Shown here: positions 9,632-20,738 of the stretch, one piece after another
Layout: each line of letters starts with the position of its first letter
How positions within the stretch are numbered: position 1 is the stretch's first letter
From: Bradyrhizobium guangdongense
Lineage (GTDB): Bacteria > Pseudomonadota > Alphaproteobacteria > Rhizobiales > Xanthobacteraceae
Reading direction: 5' to 3'
DNA: 64,000 nt
Assembly (NCBI RefSeq): GCF_004114975.1
Contig: NZ_CP030051.1
Coordinates: 5,084,001-5,148,000, forward strand
The notes under the pieces: model-generated
What the model was told of the DNA's origin: nothing
The model's database searches: none
What the model saw: the letters and a program-made list of their open reading frames with translations, nothing else
Translations under genes and position numbers: made by a program

Positions 9632-10306
9632 CTATTTCTCCTCGGCCATCATGTAGCCGACGCCGCGGATGGTGTGGATCACGACCTTGGCGCCATGTTC
9701 AGCGAGCTGCTTGCGCAAGCGCGAGACGTAGACCTCGACCGCATTGGAGGCGACCTCGCCCTCGAGCCCGAAGATGTGATCTTCGACGTTCTTTTTCGAC
9801 ACCACGCGGCCCTGCCGGCGCAGCAGGATTTCAAGCACCGAGGTCTCGCGCGAGGAGATGATCCGCGGCTTGTCGTCGACGAAGATCTGGCGGCTCTCGG
9901 TGTCGTAGACGAGATTGGCGAGGTGCAGCGAGCGGCCGAGCAACTGGCCCGGACGGCGCAGGATCGCCTCCAGGCGCGCCACCAGTTCCTCCATCGCGAA
10001 AGGCTTTGCGAGGTAGTCGTCAGCGCCGCTGCGCAAGCCGTTGACCCGGTCCTGCAGCCCGCCCCGCGCGGTCAGCACCAGCACCGGCAGCGGCTCCATC
10101 TGCCGCCGCAGCTCGCGCAGCACCGACAGCCCGTCGCCGTCGGGCAGACCGAGGTCGAGGATCATCGCGGCATAACCGACGCTGCTCACCGCCTGGCGCG
10201 CTTCGTCCGCCGTCCCGACGACATCGCTCTCGTAGCCCGCCCCCGCCAGTCCGCTGGCCACGAGCCGCGACAGTTCGGCATTGTCCTCGACGATCAGAAG
10301 GCGCAT
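9632..10306 (-). CDS. OmpR-family response regulator
   Basis: Cytoplasmic transcription factor of 224 residues. The receiver domain (1-115) has acidic residues near VEDN, the phosphorylation site Asp51 in LDLGLPDGDG, and the Lys of LAKPF. A winged-helix DNA-binding domain follows, with SNAVEVYVSRLRKQL and a final HTIRGVGYM, typical of the PhoB/OmpR C terminus. The ATG at 10306 begins MRLLIVEDN; the open frame before it has no family resemblance. It is the first gene of a two-gene operon with the sensor kinase. Confidence 0.92.
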   Translation of the reverse strand: MRLLIVEDNAELSRLVASGLAGAGYESDVVGTADEARQAVSSVGYAAMILDLGLPDGDGLSVLRELRRQMEPLPVLVLTARGGLQDRVNGLRSGADDYLAKPFAMEELVARLEAILRRPGQLLGRSLHLANLVYDTESRQIFVDDKPRIISSRETSVLEILLRRQGRVVSKKNVEDHIFGLEGEVASNAVEVYVSRLRKQLAEHGAKVVIHTIRGVGYMMAEEK

Positions 10307-10553
10307 GGCATTCCCGGCCGGATGTTCCGGTGTCACCCTACGGCCTAGGCCGCATCTGCGCTTTCTTCCACCATTCGAAGCGTCCCGGCCAGCGAAAAAG
10401 CGCTTGGCCACGATCGCCCGCCGTTGTCAGGTTCATGTAAGTCAACCGGGCTGGGCCCGTCTCGCTTCCCTGCTGGCCGGTTCGCCTCCGAGGCATGGAG
10501 GCCGGAAAAGACGCAAACAGCCACGGTTCGTCGGCGTTGCGCGGAAGACCTCT

Positions 10554-11111
10554 CTAGCTCCGCCCCTCGAAGTAGGCGCAAAGCAAGGTCGTGTCCTTCG
10601 GGGTCAGGGACTTCCGAAACAACCGGCACTTGAAATGGCGGTCCTTCCCTTCTCCGCTCTCGACCAGGAACATGCATCTGCTGCAAACGTCGGCACGGTG
10701 ACGGCGCTTGGCAACGTCGAGTCCCGTCAGGACGCGACCAAGCGTATCGTGCAGACGGGATCGCTCTCCGGCCTCGAGTGCCTCGACCTGGTCACGCAGC
10801 AGGTTGATCGGATCACGCTCGAGGAACTTCTCGCCCTCACCCGTGATACAGAGCACGATCGAGCGCTTGTCCTCCGCGGAGGGCTTGCGGACCACCAGCC
10901 CCTTGTTCTGGAGTGCGGCGGCAATCTGAGATGCGGCGCTGCGCGTCGCGCCCAGGAAGCTGGCGAGAGCGGTCGGCGTTCGCGAAAATCGGTTTGCACC
11001 GGCGAGAAAGCGCAACGCCATCCATTCCCGATCGCTCAGGCCGGAAAGGTTGCCTTCGAACAGCCAGGTGTCGGCCGATTGCACCAGCAGTTGTAAAATC
11101 TCGATCGCCAT
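10554..11111 (-). CDS. MarR-family regulator with a four-cysteine C-terminal tail
   Basis: DNA-binding regulator of about 185 residues. The winged-helix region (residues 25-100) has LSDREWMALRFL, TPTALASFLGATRSAASQIA and KGLVVRKPSAEDKRS, where the Asp and Arg of the wing match MarR proteins. The tail after residue 140 carries CSRC, then 15 residues, Cys, 15 residues, Cys. This could bind zinc or an iron-sulfur cluster or act as a redox switch. A GTG six bases upstream (11117) is an alternative start. No target gene is adjacent in an obvious operon; self-regulation is likely. Confidence 0.75.
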   Translation of the reverse strand: MAIEILQLLVQSADTWLFEGNLSGLSDREWMALRFLAGANRFSRTPTALASFLGATRSAASQIAAALQNKGLVVRKPSAEDKRSIVLCITGEGEKFLERDPINLLRDQVEALEAGERSRLHDTLGRVLTGLDVAKRRHRADVCSRCMFLVESGEGKDRHFKCRLFRKSLTPKDTTLLCAYFEGRS

Positions 11112-11418
11112 TCTCACGAGGAGTCCCCAAGGGAAACGCGCATTGGCGTCTCGATCGGGGATCGAGAATTGCCGTATTCGGTGAAAGCTGAATTCGCGTC
11201 GGGACTGGTTGAGTCCGGTATACCGTACCGTGAAGCCGGAGCGGCGGTGACGCCGCCGCGAACTTCAGCCCGATTGCCGAATCTCGATAGCCTGATCGTT
11301 CCGTAAAAGGAACACCGAAAAAATACGTACCTAATCGCGTTGAAATAGCGCGCATCTGCTTCCGCACGCAGAACAATATCGGCGCGTCCTCGAGCGGCAG
11401 GCTTGCGCCGGCTTTTGA
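11112..11418. other. Intergenic region upstream of the MarR gene
   Basis: No convincing gene in these 307 bases. Two inverted repeats stand out: the perfect palindrome CGGTATACCG at 11216-11225, about 105 bases before the MarR start, and GTTCC-N6-GGAAC at 11298-11313. Either could be an operator for the MarR protein, but no experiment or second copy supports that. Confidence 0.3.
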
Positions 11419-11769
11419 CTAGCCTGAGCTGGCTCGGAATCTTCCAAAGGCCATTCTGAGCGCAGCCCTTTGCGCACTCGTCACCCCCCGCTGCGCCTCG
11501 GCCCAGCTTGCAGGCAAGTCCGCGTAAGCGATCGGCTCATCGAATTGACTTGACGTGAAGTCGTATCGTCGCCCCTCGATCCGGTTGTAGAAATGATCGC
11601 CGGAGGGCAGCGGCGTCTTCAACAAATCGCCGCCGAAGAGTTCGTGAACGAGCAGCGCCGTGACGTTGCATTGTCCCTTCGCGGGATTGTCCACCGTCCA
11701 TTGGCTGGCCGTCGACAACGACCATGCCTTGCGCAGTACGCTTTGAACCTCATCGGGATCGAAGCTCAT
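11419..11769 (-). CDS. YunG-like small protein
   Basis: Small soluble protein of 116 residues. It contains SLSTASQWTVDNPAKGQCN, TALLVHELFGGDLLKT, FYNRIEGRRYDFTSSQFD, a pattern I recognise from the YunG family of uncharacterised proteins (conserved Trp, Pro, GQC, a Gly-Gly-Leu-Leu step and a DxTxxQF motif). The conserved Cys and His could suggest a papain-like fold, but function is unknown. The frame extends upstream into the neighbouring binding-protein gene, where it is only a shadow. The ATG at 11769 is chosen because it begins the family-like part. Confidence 0.6.
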   Translation of the reverse strand: MSFDPDEVQSVLRKAWSLSTASQWTVDNPAKGQCNVTALLVHELFGGDLLKTPLPSGDHFYNRIEGRRYDFTSSQFDEPIAYADLPASWAEAQRGVTSAQRAALRMAFGRFRASSG

Positions 11770-11804
11770 CGTCACGTCCAGTCTTATGGGGTACCCACGA
11801 CGAA

Positions 11805-11830
11805 GGCCCCGGAGCTCGCGTTCCGGGGCC
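11805..11830 (-). terminator. Hairpin after the first TRAP binding protein gene
   Basis: Perfect 9-bp stem GGCCCCGGA/TCCGGGGCC with an 8-base loop, 20 bases past the stop codon. On the minus strand it is followed by CTTCGTCGT, so the T-tract is weak. Confidence 0.5.
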
Positions 11831-11849
11831 AGCATCGAGACCGCAGCCC

Positions 11850-12938
11850 TCAGCCTTGCGAGCGCCGCGCCATGAAGACGTCGTAGCCGACCTCGGCGAC
11901 CTGGAACCAGGCGTAGCCATCGCTCGAGAATTTCGCGAGGGACTCGTGGACCTTCTTGAAGTTGGCGTTGGTTGCGCCGACCTCGGCATGCAGCTCCTTG
12001 GCCGCCTTGAAGCAGGCCTCCATGATCGGCGGCGAGAAGGCGTGCAGCTTGGTGCCGCCCGCAAGCAGCTTCTTCAGCGCCAGCGGATTGGCCTGATCGT
12101 AGCGCGCCATCATGTAGTTGTTGGCGTAATGCCCGGCCTGCTCCAGCACGCTCTGGTAATATTTCGGCAGCGCATTCCATTTGTCGAGATTGACGAAGGC
12201 GAGCAGCATCGGCCCGCCTTCCCACCAGCCGGGATAGTAGTAGTGCGGCGCGATCTTGTAGAAGCCGAGCTTCTCGTCGTCATAGGGACCGACCCATTCG
12301 GCGGCGTCGATGGTGCCCTTCTCCAGCGCCGGATAGATGTCGCCGCCGGCGAGCTGCTGCGGCACCACGCCGAGCTTCTGCAGCACGCGGCCGGCGAAGC
12401 CGCCGATGCGGAATTTCACGCCGCCGAGATCCTCGGGCGTGTTGACCTCTTTCCTGAACCAGCCGCCCATCTGGCAGCCGGTGTTGCCCGCCAGCAGCGA
12501 GACGACGTTGTAGCTCTTGTAGAATTCGTTGAGGACCTCGCGCCCGCCGCCCTGCATGTACCAGGCCTGGTTGATGCGCATGTTGGGACCGAACGGCACC
12601 GACGAGCCGAAGGTGAAGGTCGGGTCCTTGCCGAAATAATAATACGAGGCGGTGTGGCCGATCTCGCAGGTGCCGTTCTGCACGGCGTCCAGCACCTGCA
12701 GGCCCGGCACGATCTCTCCGGCCGCGAAGGTCTGGATCTGGAATTTATTGTCGGTCGCCTCGGCAACCATCTTGCTCATCATCTCGGCGCCGCCGTAGAG
12801 GGTGTCGAGCGATTTCGGCCAGCTTGTCGGCATGCGCCATTTGATTTCCGGCATCGATTGCGCGATGGCCGGGGCCGCGAGCGTGGCGGCACCGGCCGCA
12901 CCAAGTCCCGTGACCTTGATGAAGTCTCTTCTCTTCAT
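11850..12938 (-). CDS. TRAP transporter periplasmic binding protein, copy 1 (TakP-like)
   Basis: Periplasmic solute receptor of 362 residues. It starts with a twin-arginine signal, MKRRDFIKVTGLGAAG, ending in AIAQ near residue 28. Family segments include WKSLDTLYGG-like WPKSLDTLYGG, FRIGGFAGRVLQKLGVVPQQ and [19 protein letters not shown], with the Arg of the FRIGG strand expected to bind a carboxylate. An AGGACA ribosome binding site precedes the ATG. It is about 70% similar by eye to the next gene. It lies on the opposite strand to, and about 5 kb from, the only TRAP permeases in the window. A promoter and a terminator lie in its leader. Confidence 0.9.
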   Translation of the reverse strand: MKRRDFIKVTGLGAAGAATLAAPAIAQSMPEIKWRMPTSWPKSLDTLYGGAEMMSKMVAEATDNKFQIQTFAAGEIVPGLQVLDAVQNGTCEIGHTASYYYFGKDPTFTFGSSVPFGPNMRINQAWYMQGGGREVLNEFYKSYNVVSLLAGNTGCQMGGWFRKEVNTPEDLGGVKFRIGGFAGRVLQKLGVVPQQLAGGDIYPALEKGTIDAAEWVGPYDDEKLGFYKIAPHYYYPGWWEGGPMLLAFVNLDKWNALPKYYQSVLEQAGHYANNYMMARYDQANPLALKKLLAGGTKLHAFSPPIMEACFKAAKELHAEVGATNANFKKVHESLAKFSSDGYAWFQVAEVGYDVFMARRSQG

Positions 12939-13040
12939 GATGTCCTGCCCTGATGGATTGTGACTGTGAGCCTTCTTGCCGAGGCTTGGAGCGCAGCATG
13001 ACCCAAGGTTCCAGCGATTTCCACCGTGATCGCACTGCGG

Positions 13041-13076
13041 CAAAGAAAAAGCCCGACCTCGCGAGAGCGGCCGGAC
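13041..13076 (-). terminator. Intrinsic terminator in the leader of TRAP binding protein copy 1
   Basis: On the minus strand an 8-bp stem (13076-13069 with 13058-13051, two G-U pairs) with a 10-base loop is followed at once by TTTTTCTTT. It sits about 113 bases before the start codon of the binding protein and about 125 bases after a predicted promoter. A further 7-bp pairing (13097-13103 with 13035-13041) could enclose it. It could end a small RNA or act as an attenuator. It resembles the terminator at 13330-13363. Confidence 0.6.
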
Positions 13077-13180
13077 CATTTCATCCTACGACTTAAGCCG
13101 CAGACGGTACGCGCCGAAGCTCATGGCTTCGTCAAATGCTCACACTCGCGTGGCAAAATTTCGGATTAATCGATTATTGA

Positions 13181-13210
13181 TTTATGCCACTGTTTTGCCC
13201 GACGTGTCAA
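13181..13210 (-). promoter_or_regulatory. Predicted sigma-70 type promoter, minus strand
   Basis: A perfect TTGACA -35 box (13210-13205) is separated by 18 bases from CATAAA (13186-13181), in an AT-rich island. The predicted transcript would start near 13174 and run through the terminator at 13041-13076 towards the binding protein gene at 12938. Confidence 0.5.
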
Positions 13211-13329
13211 CCGAGCTTGGGCTCGCCCTCTCCATCCCCACGTCGTTGCGAGCGCAGCGACGGTTGCCGCCTCTACTGTGCATGGGGTTGTTTTGCGGAT
13301 TTTGAATGTGCCCGTCACAGCGCCAACGA

Positions 13330-13363
13330 AAAGGCCCGGCCTCGCGAACGGGGCCGGGCCTTT
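13330..13363 (-). terminator. Terminator of TRAP binding protein copy 2
   Basis: Long perfect stem AAAGGCCCGGCC/GGCCGGGCCTTT with a 10-base loop, 24 bases after the stop codon. On the minus strand it ends in CCTTTTCG, as expected for an intrinsic terminator. Confidence 0.75.
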
Positions 13364-13387
13364 CAGCCTGACAGCGTGAGCTGCAGA

Positions 13388-14521
<1,134 letters not shown>

Positions 14522-14672
14522 TCACGGCCGCTCGTTCCGGCGACGCGATCCTCATCGCGTCAAACCGAAGGGGCTTCGCTGCCGTGGGCGTTTAACACGG
14601 AAGCCACTCGCGCGGAACGCGACAATGGCATGACGGGGGTCGACGAAAGTCGCATGTCCCCAGACATTGGCT

Positions 14673-15812
14673 TCAGGCTGCCGCGATCACGCCCTTGAGC
14701 TGGTCGCGCACCTGCCCCGCTATGGCGCGATAGATCGCCGCATGGGGGCCATCAGGCTCGCTGTCCACGACGGGATTGCCGGCGTCCGAGGTGGCGCGAA
14801 TCGCCATGTGCAGCGGGATTTCGCCCAGGAACGGTACTCCGAGCTTGTCGGCCTCATGGCGCGCGCCGCCATGGCCGAAGATGTCCGATTTCGTGCCGCA
14901 ATGCGGGCACTGGAAATAGCTCATGTTCTCGACGATGCCGAGCACGGGCACGTTGACCTTCCTGAACATGGCGAGCCCCCGCCGGGCGTCGATCAGGGAC
15001 AGGTCCTGCGGGGTCGAGACGATGACGGCGCCCTTCAGCGGCACGTTCTGCGCCAGCGTGAGCTGGGCATCGCCCGTGCCCGGCGGCATGTCGACGACGA
15101 GCACGTCGAGCGTGCCCCACGCGACATCGCGCAGCATCTGCGTCACCGCCGACATCACCATCGGGCCGCGCCAGATCATCGCGGTCTCTTCCTCGACCAG
15201 GAAGCCGATCGACATGATGGCGAGGCCGAAGCGCCGGAGCGGAATCATTTTTCGCTCGCCGTCCAGCTCCGGCTTCTCGTGCAGGCCGGTCAGCCGCGGC
15301 ACCGAGGGGCCGTAGATGTCGGCGTCGAGCAGCCCGACCTTCAGACCGAGGTCCCGCAGACCCAATGCCAGATTGAGTGCGGTGGTCGACTTGCCGACCC
15401 CGCCCTTGCCCGAAGCCACCGCGATCACGGCGGCGACGCCAGGAATTTCAGACTGCCGCGCCATCGGCGACTGGGCGCCGCCCTGCGGCGGCGGCTTATG
15501 GGCATGGGCGGGCTGCACGCCGGGCGTGCCGCGACCAGATTGCGGGGGTGGCGGCGCGGAGCCCGGCTTGCGCTCGGCCGTCAGGGCCACCATCGCCGTG
15601 GTGACGCCAGGAATGGCGCGCACGGCGGCTTCAGCCTCGGCCCGAACGGATTCCCAAGCCCGCGCCTCGGCGGCATCGACATTGATCGAGAAGAAGACCT
15701 TGCCGTCGGCGGCGCTGATCGCGCTCAGCACATTGGCATTGGTGAGCGCAACCCCGCGGGGCGACTTGATTTTGGCGAGGCTGTCGAGAACCTGTTGCTG
15801 CGTCACGCTCAA
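14673..15812 (-). CDS. apbC: Mrp/ApbC iron-sulfur cluster carrier P-loop ATPase
   Basis: Cytoplasmic carrier that delivers Fe-S clusters to target proteins. The 379-residue protein has an N-terminal MIP18/DUF59 domain (about 1-90), a Pro/Gly-rich linker of about 40 residues, and a ParA/MinD-type ATPase with the deviant Walker A GKGGVGKSTTALNLA and Walker B VVDMPPGTGD. The cluster-binding CxxC is present in FQCPHCGTKSDIFG. The start is TTG at 15812, preceded at good spacing by AGGAGA; the in-frame ATG at 15836 has no comparable site. Monocistronic as far as can be seen. Confidence 0.9.
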   Translation of the reverse strand: MSVTQQQVLDSLAKIKSPRGVALTNANVLSAISAADGKVFFSINVDAAEARAWESVRAEAEAAVRAIPGVTTAMVALTAERKPGSAPPPPQSGRGTPGVQPAHAHKPPPQGGAQSPMARQSEIPGVAAVIAVASGKGGVGKSTTALNLALGLRDLGLKVGLLDADIYGPSVPRLTGLHEKPELDGERKMIPLRRFGLAIMSIGFLVEEETAMIWRGPMVMSAVTQMLRDVAWGTLDVLVVDMPPGTGDAQLTLAQNVPLKGAVIVSTPQDLSLIDARRGLAMFRKVNVPVLGIVENMSYFQCPHCGTKSDIFGHGGARHEADKLGVPFLGEIPLHMAIRATSDAGNPVVDSEPDGPHAAIYRAIAGQVRDQLKGVIAAA

Positions 15813-15922
15813 AGCGCATCTCCTGGAGTAGAGCACGATCCGAAAAAAGCGTGGTGCGGTTTGCCGGTCAGATCATGCTCAAGGCTTGAGGATGCCCCAT
15901 TAGAGCGGAAACGGCCAAAAGG

Positions 15923-16360
15923 CTACTGCCTGCCGATATCGCCAGCCATTTCCGCGGGCGCCGCCCCCTGCTCCTGGGCCGCCTCGTAATTGAGTTCGAT
16001 CATGACCCCGTTGGGGTCGTGGACGAAGATCTGCCAGAGGTCGCCGCCAGGCACCTGGCGGGCGTCGAATGTCATGCCCTTGGACGCCAGCCTTTGCTTC
16101 ATGCCTTCGAAGCCACGGCTGACGAAGGCGACGTGGTGGACAACGCCGGAATCCGGCTTTTGTGGCTCGGAGGTCGGCGAAATATCGACGAGATGCACCA
16201 CGGGCTTGCCCTCGCTGTACATCCAGGCGCCCGGGAAGGCGAAATTCGGCCGGGCGCCTTTTTCCAGGCCCAGCACGTCTTCGTAGAAGCGGACCGTCTC
16301 GGCCAGTTTCCGGGTCCGGATGTTGAAATGATCGAGCACGCCGACGCTCACGCCGCCCAT
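15923..16360 (-). CDS. VOC-family (glyoxalase fold) protein
   Basis: Soluble protein of 145 residues with two beta-alpha-beta-beta-beta modules of the vicinal oxygen chelate fold. Probable metal ligands are His in LDHFNIRT, His in GVVHHVAFVS and Glu in NGVMIELNYE. The segment FYEDVLGLEKGARPNFAFPG is typical of the first module. It could be a lyase, isomerase or dioxygenase acting on a small organic acid; the substrate cannot be told from sequence. Confidence 0.8.
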   Translation of the reverse strand: MGGVSVGVLDHFNIRTRKLAETVRFYEDVLGLEKGARPNFAFPGAWMYSEGKPVVHLVDISPTSEPQKPDSGVVHHVAFVSRGFEGMKQRLASKGMTFDARQVPGGDLWQIFVHDPNGVMIELNYEAAQEQGAAPAEMAGDIGRQ

Positions 16361-16552
16361 TGCCTTTGCTCCCTTGTTTTGAAGTCCTTGAGGTCGGCCA
16401 TCCTAGCACAGGGGCCCGCCAAACGAAGCCGTTGCCCTCCGCTCTCAAGGGTTTATGGTGCGCCCGGTCCGCTCCCGGCGGAACCTTGTAGGATCCCGGC
16501 TGGGCGCCCCTCGCCCGGCTGCAACCGTAAAACTCAAGCTACGGACACACAC

Positions 16553-17425
16553 ATGGCTAAAGTCGCTTTCCTCGGTCTTGGCGTCATGGGCTTCCCCATG
16601 GCCGGGCACCTCGTGAAAAAAGGGGGCCATGAGGTCACCGTCTATAACCGCACCTCGGCCAAGGCGAAGGAATGGGCGGACAAGTTCGGCGGCAAGACAG
16701 CGGCGACCCCGAAAGCCGCCGCCGAAGGCCAGGATTTCGTGATGTGCTGCGTCGGCAATGACAACGATCTGCGCGCGGTCACGATCGGTCCCGACGGCGC
16801 CTTTGCCGGCATGAAGAAGGGCGCGACCTTCGTCGACCACACCACGGCTTCCGCCGAAGTCGCGCGCGAACTGGACGCGGCTGCCACGAAGGCCGGCTTC
16901 AAATTCGTCGACGCGCCCGTCTCCGGCGGCCAGGCCGGCGCCGAGAATGGCGTGCTGACGGTGATGTGCGGCGGCGCTCAGGACGCCTATGCCGGCGCCG
17001 AGCCGATCATCACGGGCGCCTATGCGCGGATGTGCAAATTGCTCGGGCCAGCCGGAAGCGGCCAGCTGACCAAGATGGTCAATCAGATCTGCATCGCCGG
17101 CCTCGTGCAGGGCCTCTCCGAGGGTATCCACTTCGCCCAGAAGAGCGGCCTCGACGTCGCCGCCGTGATCGAAACCATCTCCAAGGGCGCTGCGCAGTCC
17201 TGGCAGATGGAGAACCGCTACAAGACCATGAACGAGGGCAAGTACGATTTCGGCTTCGCCGTCGAATGGATGCGCAAGGACCTCTCGATCGCACTGGCCG
17301 AAGCCCGCCGCAACGGCGCCAACCTGCCGGTCACCGCGCTGGTCGATCAGTTCTATTCCGAGGTCGAGAAGATGGGCGGCAAGCGCTGGGATACGTCCAG
17401 CCTGCTCGCGCGCCTGTCGCGCTGA
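16553..17425 (+). CDS. 3-hydroxyisobutyrate dehydrogenase-family oxidoreductase
   Basis: NAD(P)-dependent beta-hydroxyacid dehydrogenase of 290 residues. The Rossmann motif FLGLGVMGFPMAGHL begins at residue 5, the substrate motif FVDAPVSGGQAGAENG near residue 118 and the catalytic Lys lies in GSGQLTKMVNQ (about residue 170). Gly-rich and Asn residues after it match the family. It may act on 3-hydroxyisobutyrate, tartronate semialdehyde or a related acid; I cannot choose. It is followed at once by an antiporter gene in the same direction. Confidence 0.87.
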   Translation: MAKVAFLGLGVMGFPMAGHLVKKGGHEVTVYNRTSAKAKEWADKFGGKTAATPKAAAEGQDFVMCCVGNDNDLRAVTIGPDGAFAGMKKGATFVDHTTASAEVARELDAAATKAGFKFVDAPVSGGQAGAENGVLTVMCGGAQDAYAGAEPIITGAYARMCKLLGPAGSGQLTKMVNQICIAGLVQGLSEGIHFAQKSGLDVAAVIETISKGAAQSWQMENRYKTMNEGKYDFGFAVEWMRKDLSIALAEARRNGANLPVTALVDQFYSEVEKMGGKRWDTSSLLARLSR

Positions 17426-17448
17426 CGCCTGACCAAGCCGCTGCCGCC

Positions 17449-18726
17449 GTGCTGATCGCGATCGCCGCAATCTTCGTCCTCGCCTACGCGGCGATCGCGC
17501 TCGAGCACCCCATCGGGGTCAACAAGAGCGCCTCTGCGCTGCTCGCTGCGGGCCTGCTCTGGACGGTCTATGCGGTCGCGACCGGCGACCACGCTCTCGT
17601 CGGGCGCCAGCTCGACGATTCCGTCGGCGCCACGGCGCAGATCGTGTTCTTCCTGATCGGCGCGATGACGATCGTCGAGGTGATCGACGCCCATGACGGC
17701 TTCGAGGTCATCACCTCGCTGATCCGCACGACGAGCCAGGTGGGGCTGATCTGGCTGATCGGCTTCGTGACGTTCTTCCTGAGCTCGATCCTGGACAATC
17801 TGACGACCACCATCGTCATGGTCGCACTGATCCAGAAGCTGATCGCCCGTCGCGAGGACCGGCTGCTGTTCGCCTCCCTCATCGTGATCGCCGCAAATGC
17901 GGGCGGCGCGTGGACGGTGATCGGCGACGTCACCACGACCATGCTCTGGATCGGCGGAAATATCTCCCCGGTGAAGATCATGGGCGCGGTGTTCCTGCCC
18001 TCGCTCCTCAATCTTCTCGTCCCGCTCGTCTTCGTCAGCTTCTCGCTCAAGGGCAAGACCATCGCAGCGCCGCCGAAGGACGATGGACTGCTGGCCGTCG
18101 ACCGGTTCGAGCGCAATTTGATGTTCTATCTCGGCCTCGGCACGTTGATCGCGGTGCCCGCGTTCAAGGCGGTGACGCATCTGGCGCCCTTCATGGGGAT
18201 CCTGTTCGGGCTCGGCGTGCTGTGGCTGGTCGGCGAGATCGTCCATCGCCACAAGGACGAGCACGTGCGCCAGCCGCTGACGCTGGTGCACGCGCTGACG
18301 CGGATCGACATGGGCTCGGTCGTATTCTTCGTCGGCATCCTGCTCGCGGTCGCCTGCCTCGAACATGCCGGCCTGCTCTCGATGCTGGCGCGCTGGCTGG
18401 ATACCGTGATCGGCCGGCAGGACGTCATCGTCGTCGTGCTCGGCCTGCTCAGCGCCTTCATCGACAACGTGCCGCTGGTCGCCGCAACCATGGGCATGTA
18501 CGACCTCGGGCATTATCCGCCGGACAGCTTCATCTGGGAATTCATTGCCTATTGCGCCGGCACCGGCGGTTCGATCCTGATCATCGGATCGGCCGCAGGC
18601 GTCGCCGCCATGGGGCTCGAGCGGATCGACTTCCTCTGGTACGCCCGCCGCATCGCGGTGCCGGCCCTCGCGGGGTATCTGGCGGGAGCCGTGGTCTACG
18701 TCGCGCAGCATGCGTGGCTGCACTGA
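17449..18726 (+). CDS. NhaD-type sodium/proton antiporter
   Basis: Integral membrane protein of about 425 residues with some eleven or twelve hydrophobic helices. NhaD signatures include LEHPIGVNKSASALLAAG, FFLIGAMTIVEVIDAHDGF and the two similar motifs SSILDNLTTTIVMV and SAFIDNVPLVAATMGM, where conserved Asp-Asn pairs bind the ion. The start is uncertain: GTG at 17449 is the first standard start in the natural position, while the frame is open upstream and even overlaps the previous stop through a CTG at 17422. Probably cotranscribed with the upstream dehydrogenase. Confidence 0.82.
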   Translation: MLIAIAAIFVLAYAAIALEHPIGVNKSASALLAAGLLWTVYAVATGDHALVGRQLDDSVGATAQIVFFLIGAMTIVEVIDAHDGFEVITSLIRTTSQVGLIWLIGFVTFFLSSILDNLTTTIVMVALIQKLIARREDRLLFASLIVIAANAGGAWTVIGDVTTTMLWIGGNISPVKIMGAVFLPSLLNLLVPLVFVSFSLKGKTIAAPPKDDGLLAVDRFERNLMFYLGLGTLIAVPAFKAVTHLAPFMGILFGLGVLWLVGEIVHRHKDEHVRQPLTLVHALTRIDMGSVVFFVGILLAVACLEHAGLLSMLARWLDTVIGRQDVIVVVLGLLSAFIDNVPLVAATMGMYDLGHYPPDSFIWEFIAYCAGTGGSILIIGSAAGVAAMGLERIDFLWYARRIAVPALAGYLAGAVVYVAQHAWLH

Positions 18727-18749
18727 GCACCCACCGGGCAGCTTCCGGA

Positions 18750-18765
18750 TTAACGCCCGGTTAAC
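18750..18765 (+). promoter_or_regulatory. Candidate CtrA binding site
   Basis: TTAACGCCCGGTTAAC is an exact TTAA-N7-TTAAC match 102 bases before the start of a PleC/DivJ-like histidine kinase gene. It lies in the short AT-richer gap after the antiporter gene. Confidence 0.5.
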
Positions 18766-18778
18766 GTAATTTTTTAGC

Positions 18779-18803
18779 TCCTTAAGTCACCTCTTAAGGA
18801 TTT
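18779..18803 (+). terminator. Possible terminator after the antiporter gene
   Basis: Perfect 8-bp inverted repeat TCCTTAAG/CTTAAGGA with a 6-base loop, followed by TTTC. The stem is AT-rich and the T-tract short, so it may instead be an operator for the downstream kinase gene. Confidence 0.35.
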
Positions 18804-18866
18804 CTTGCCAGAGATAGACAATGCAGAAGGCCCGCGTCCGACGTGGGCAGGAATCGTTGTTGCTTG

Positions 18867-20462
<1,596 letters not shown>

Positions 20463-20506
20463 CGAGATGCTTGCAGATATGCCCGACGATCCCCCACTAT
20501 GTCCGT

Positions 20507-20710
20507 ATGAGCAAAGAAACGCCATGCGTCGCCGTCTGCATGATCGACCCCAAAACCAGGCTGTGCTTCGGCTGCGGCCGCACTTTGCCGGAGATCGCGC
20601 GCTGGCACGCCATGGAGAGCGCGGAACGGCTCTCCGTCATGGCGCAGCTCGCTGCGCGCATGGCGGACGCGGGCTTGCAGCCCATCGCTGGAACTCCGAA
20701 ACGCCTCTGA
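20507..20710 (+). CDS. DUF1289 small cysteine-rich protein
   Basis: Protein of 67 residues starting MSKETPCVAVCMIDPKT. It has the DUF1289 pattern: Cys-x3-Cys near the start, then CFGCGRTLPEIARWHAM. The four cysteines probably bind a metal. The family is widespread in proteobacteria and its role is unknown. It starts 44 bases after the kinase stop and is followed after 28 bases by the protease gene, so the three may form one transcript. An earlier in-frame ATG at 20471 is possible. Confidence 0.8.
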   Translation: MSKETPCVAVCMIDPKTRLCFGCGRTLPEIARWHAMESAERLSVMAQLAARMADAGLQPIAGTPKRL

Positions 20711-20738
20711 CCGCCCGGCGCACCATCGGAGGCGCGCA

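Noticed and set aside
13123..13305. A 60-codon plus-strand open frame in the TRAP receptor intergenic region
   Set aside because: No ribosome binding site, odd composition, and it runs across a predicted minus-strand promoter.
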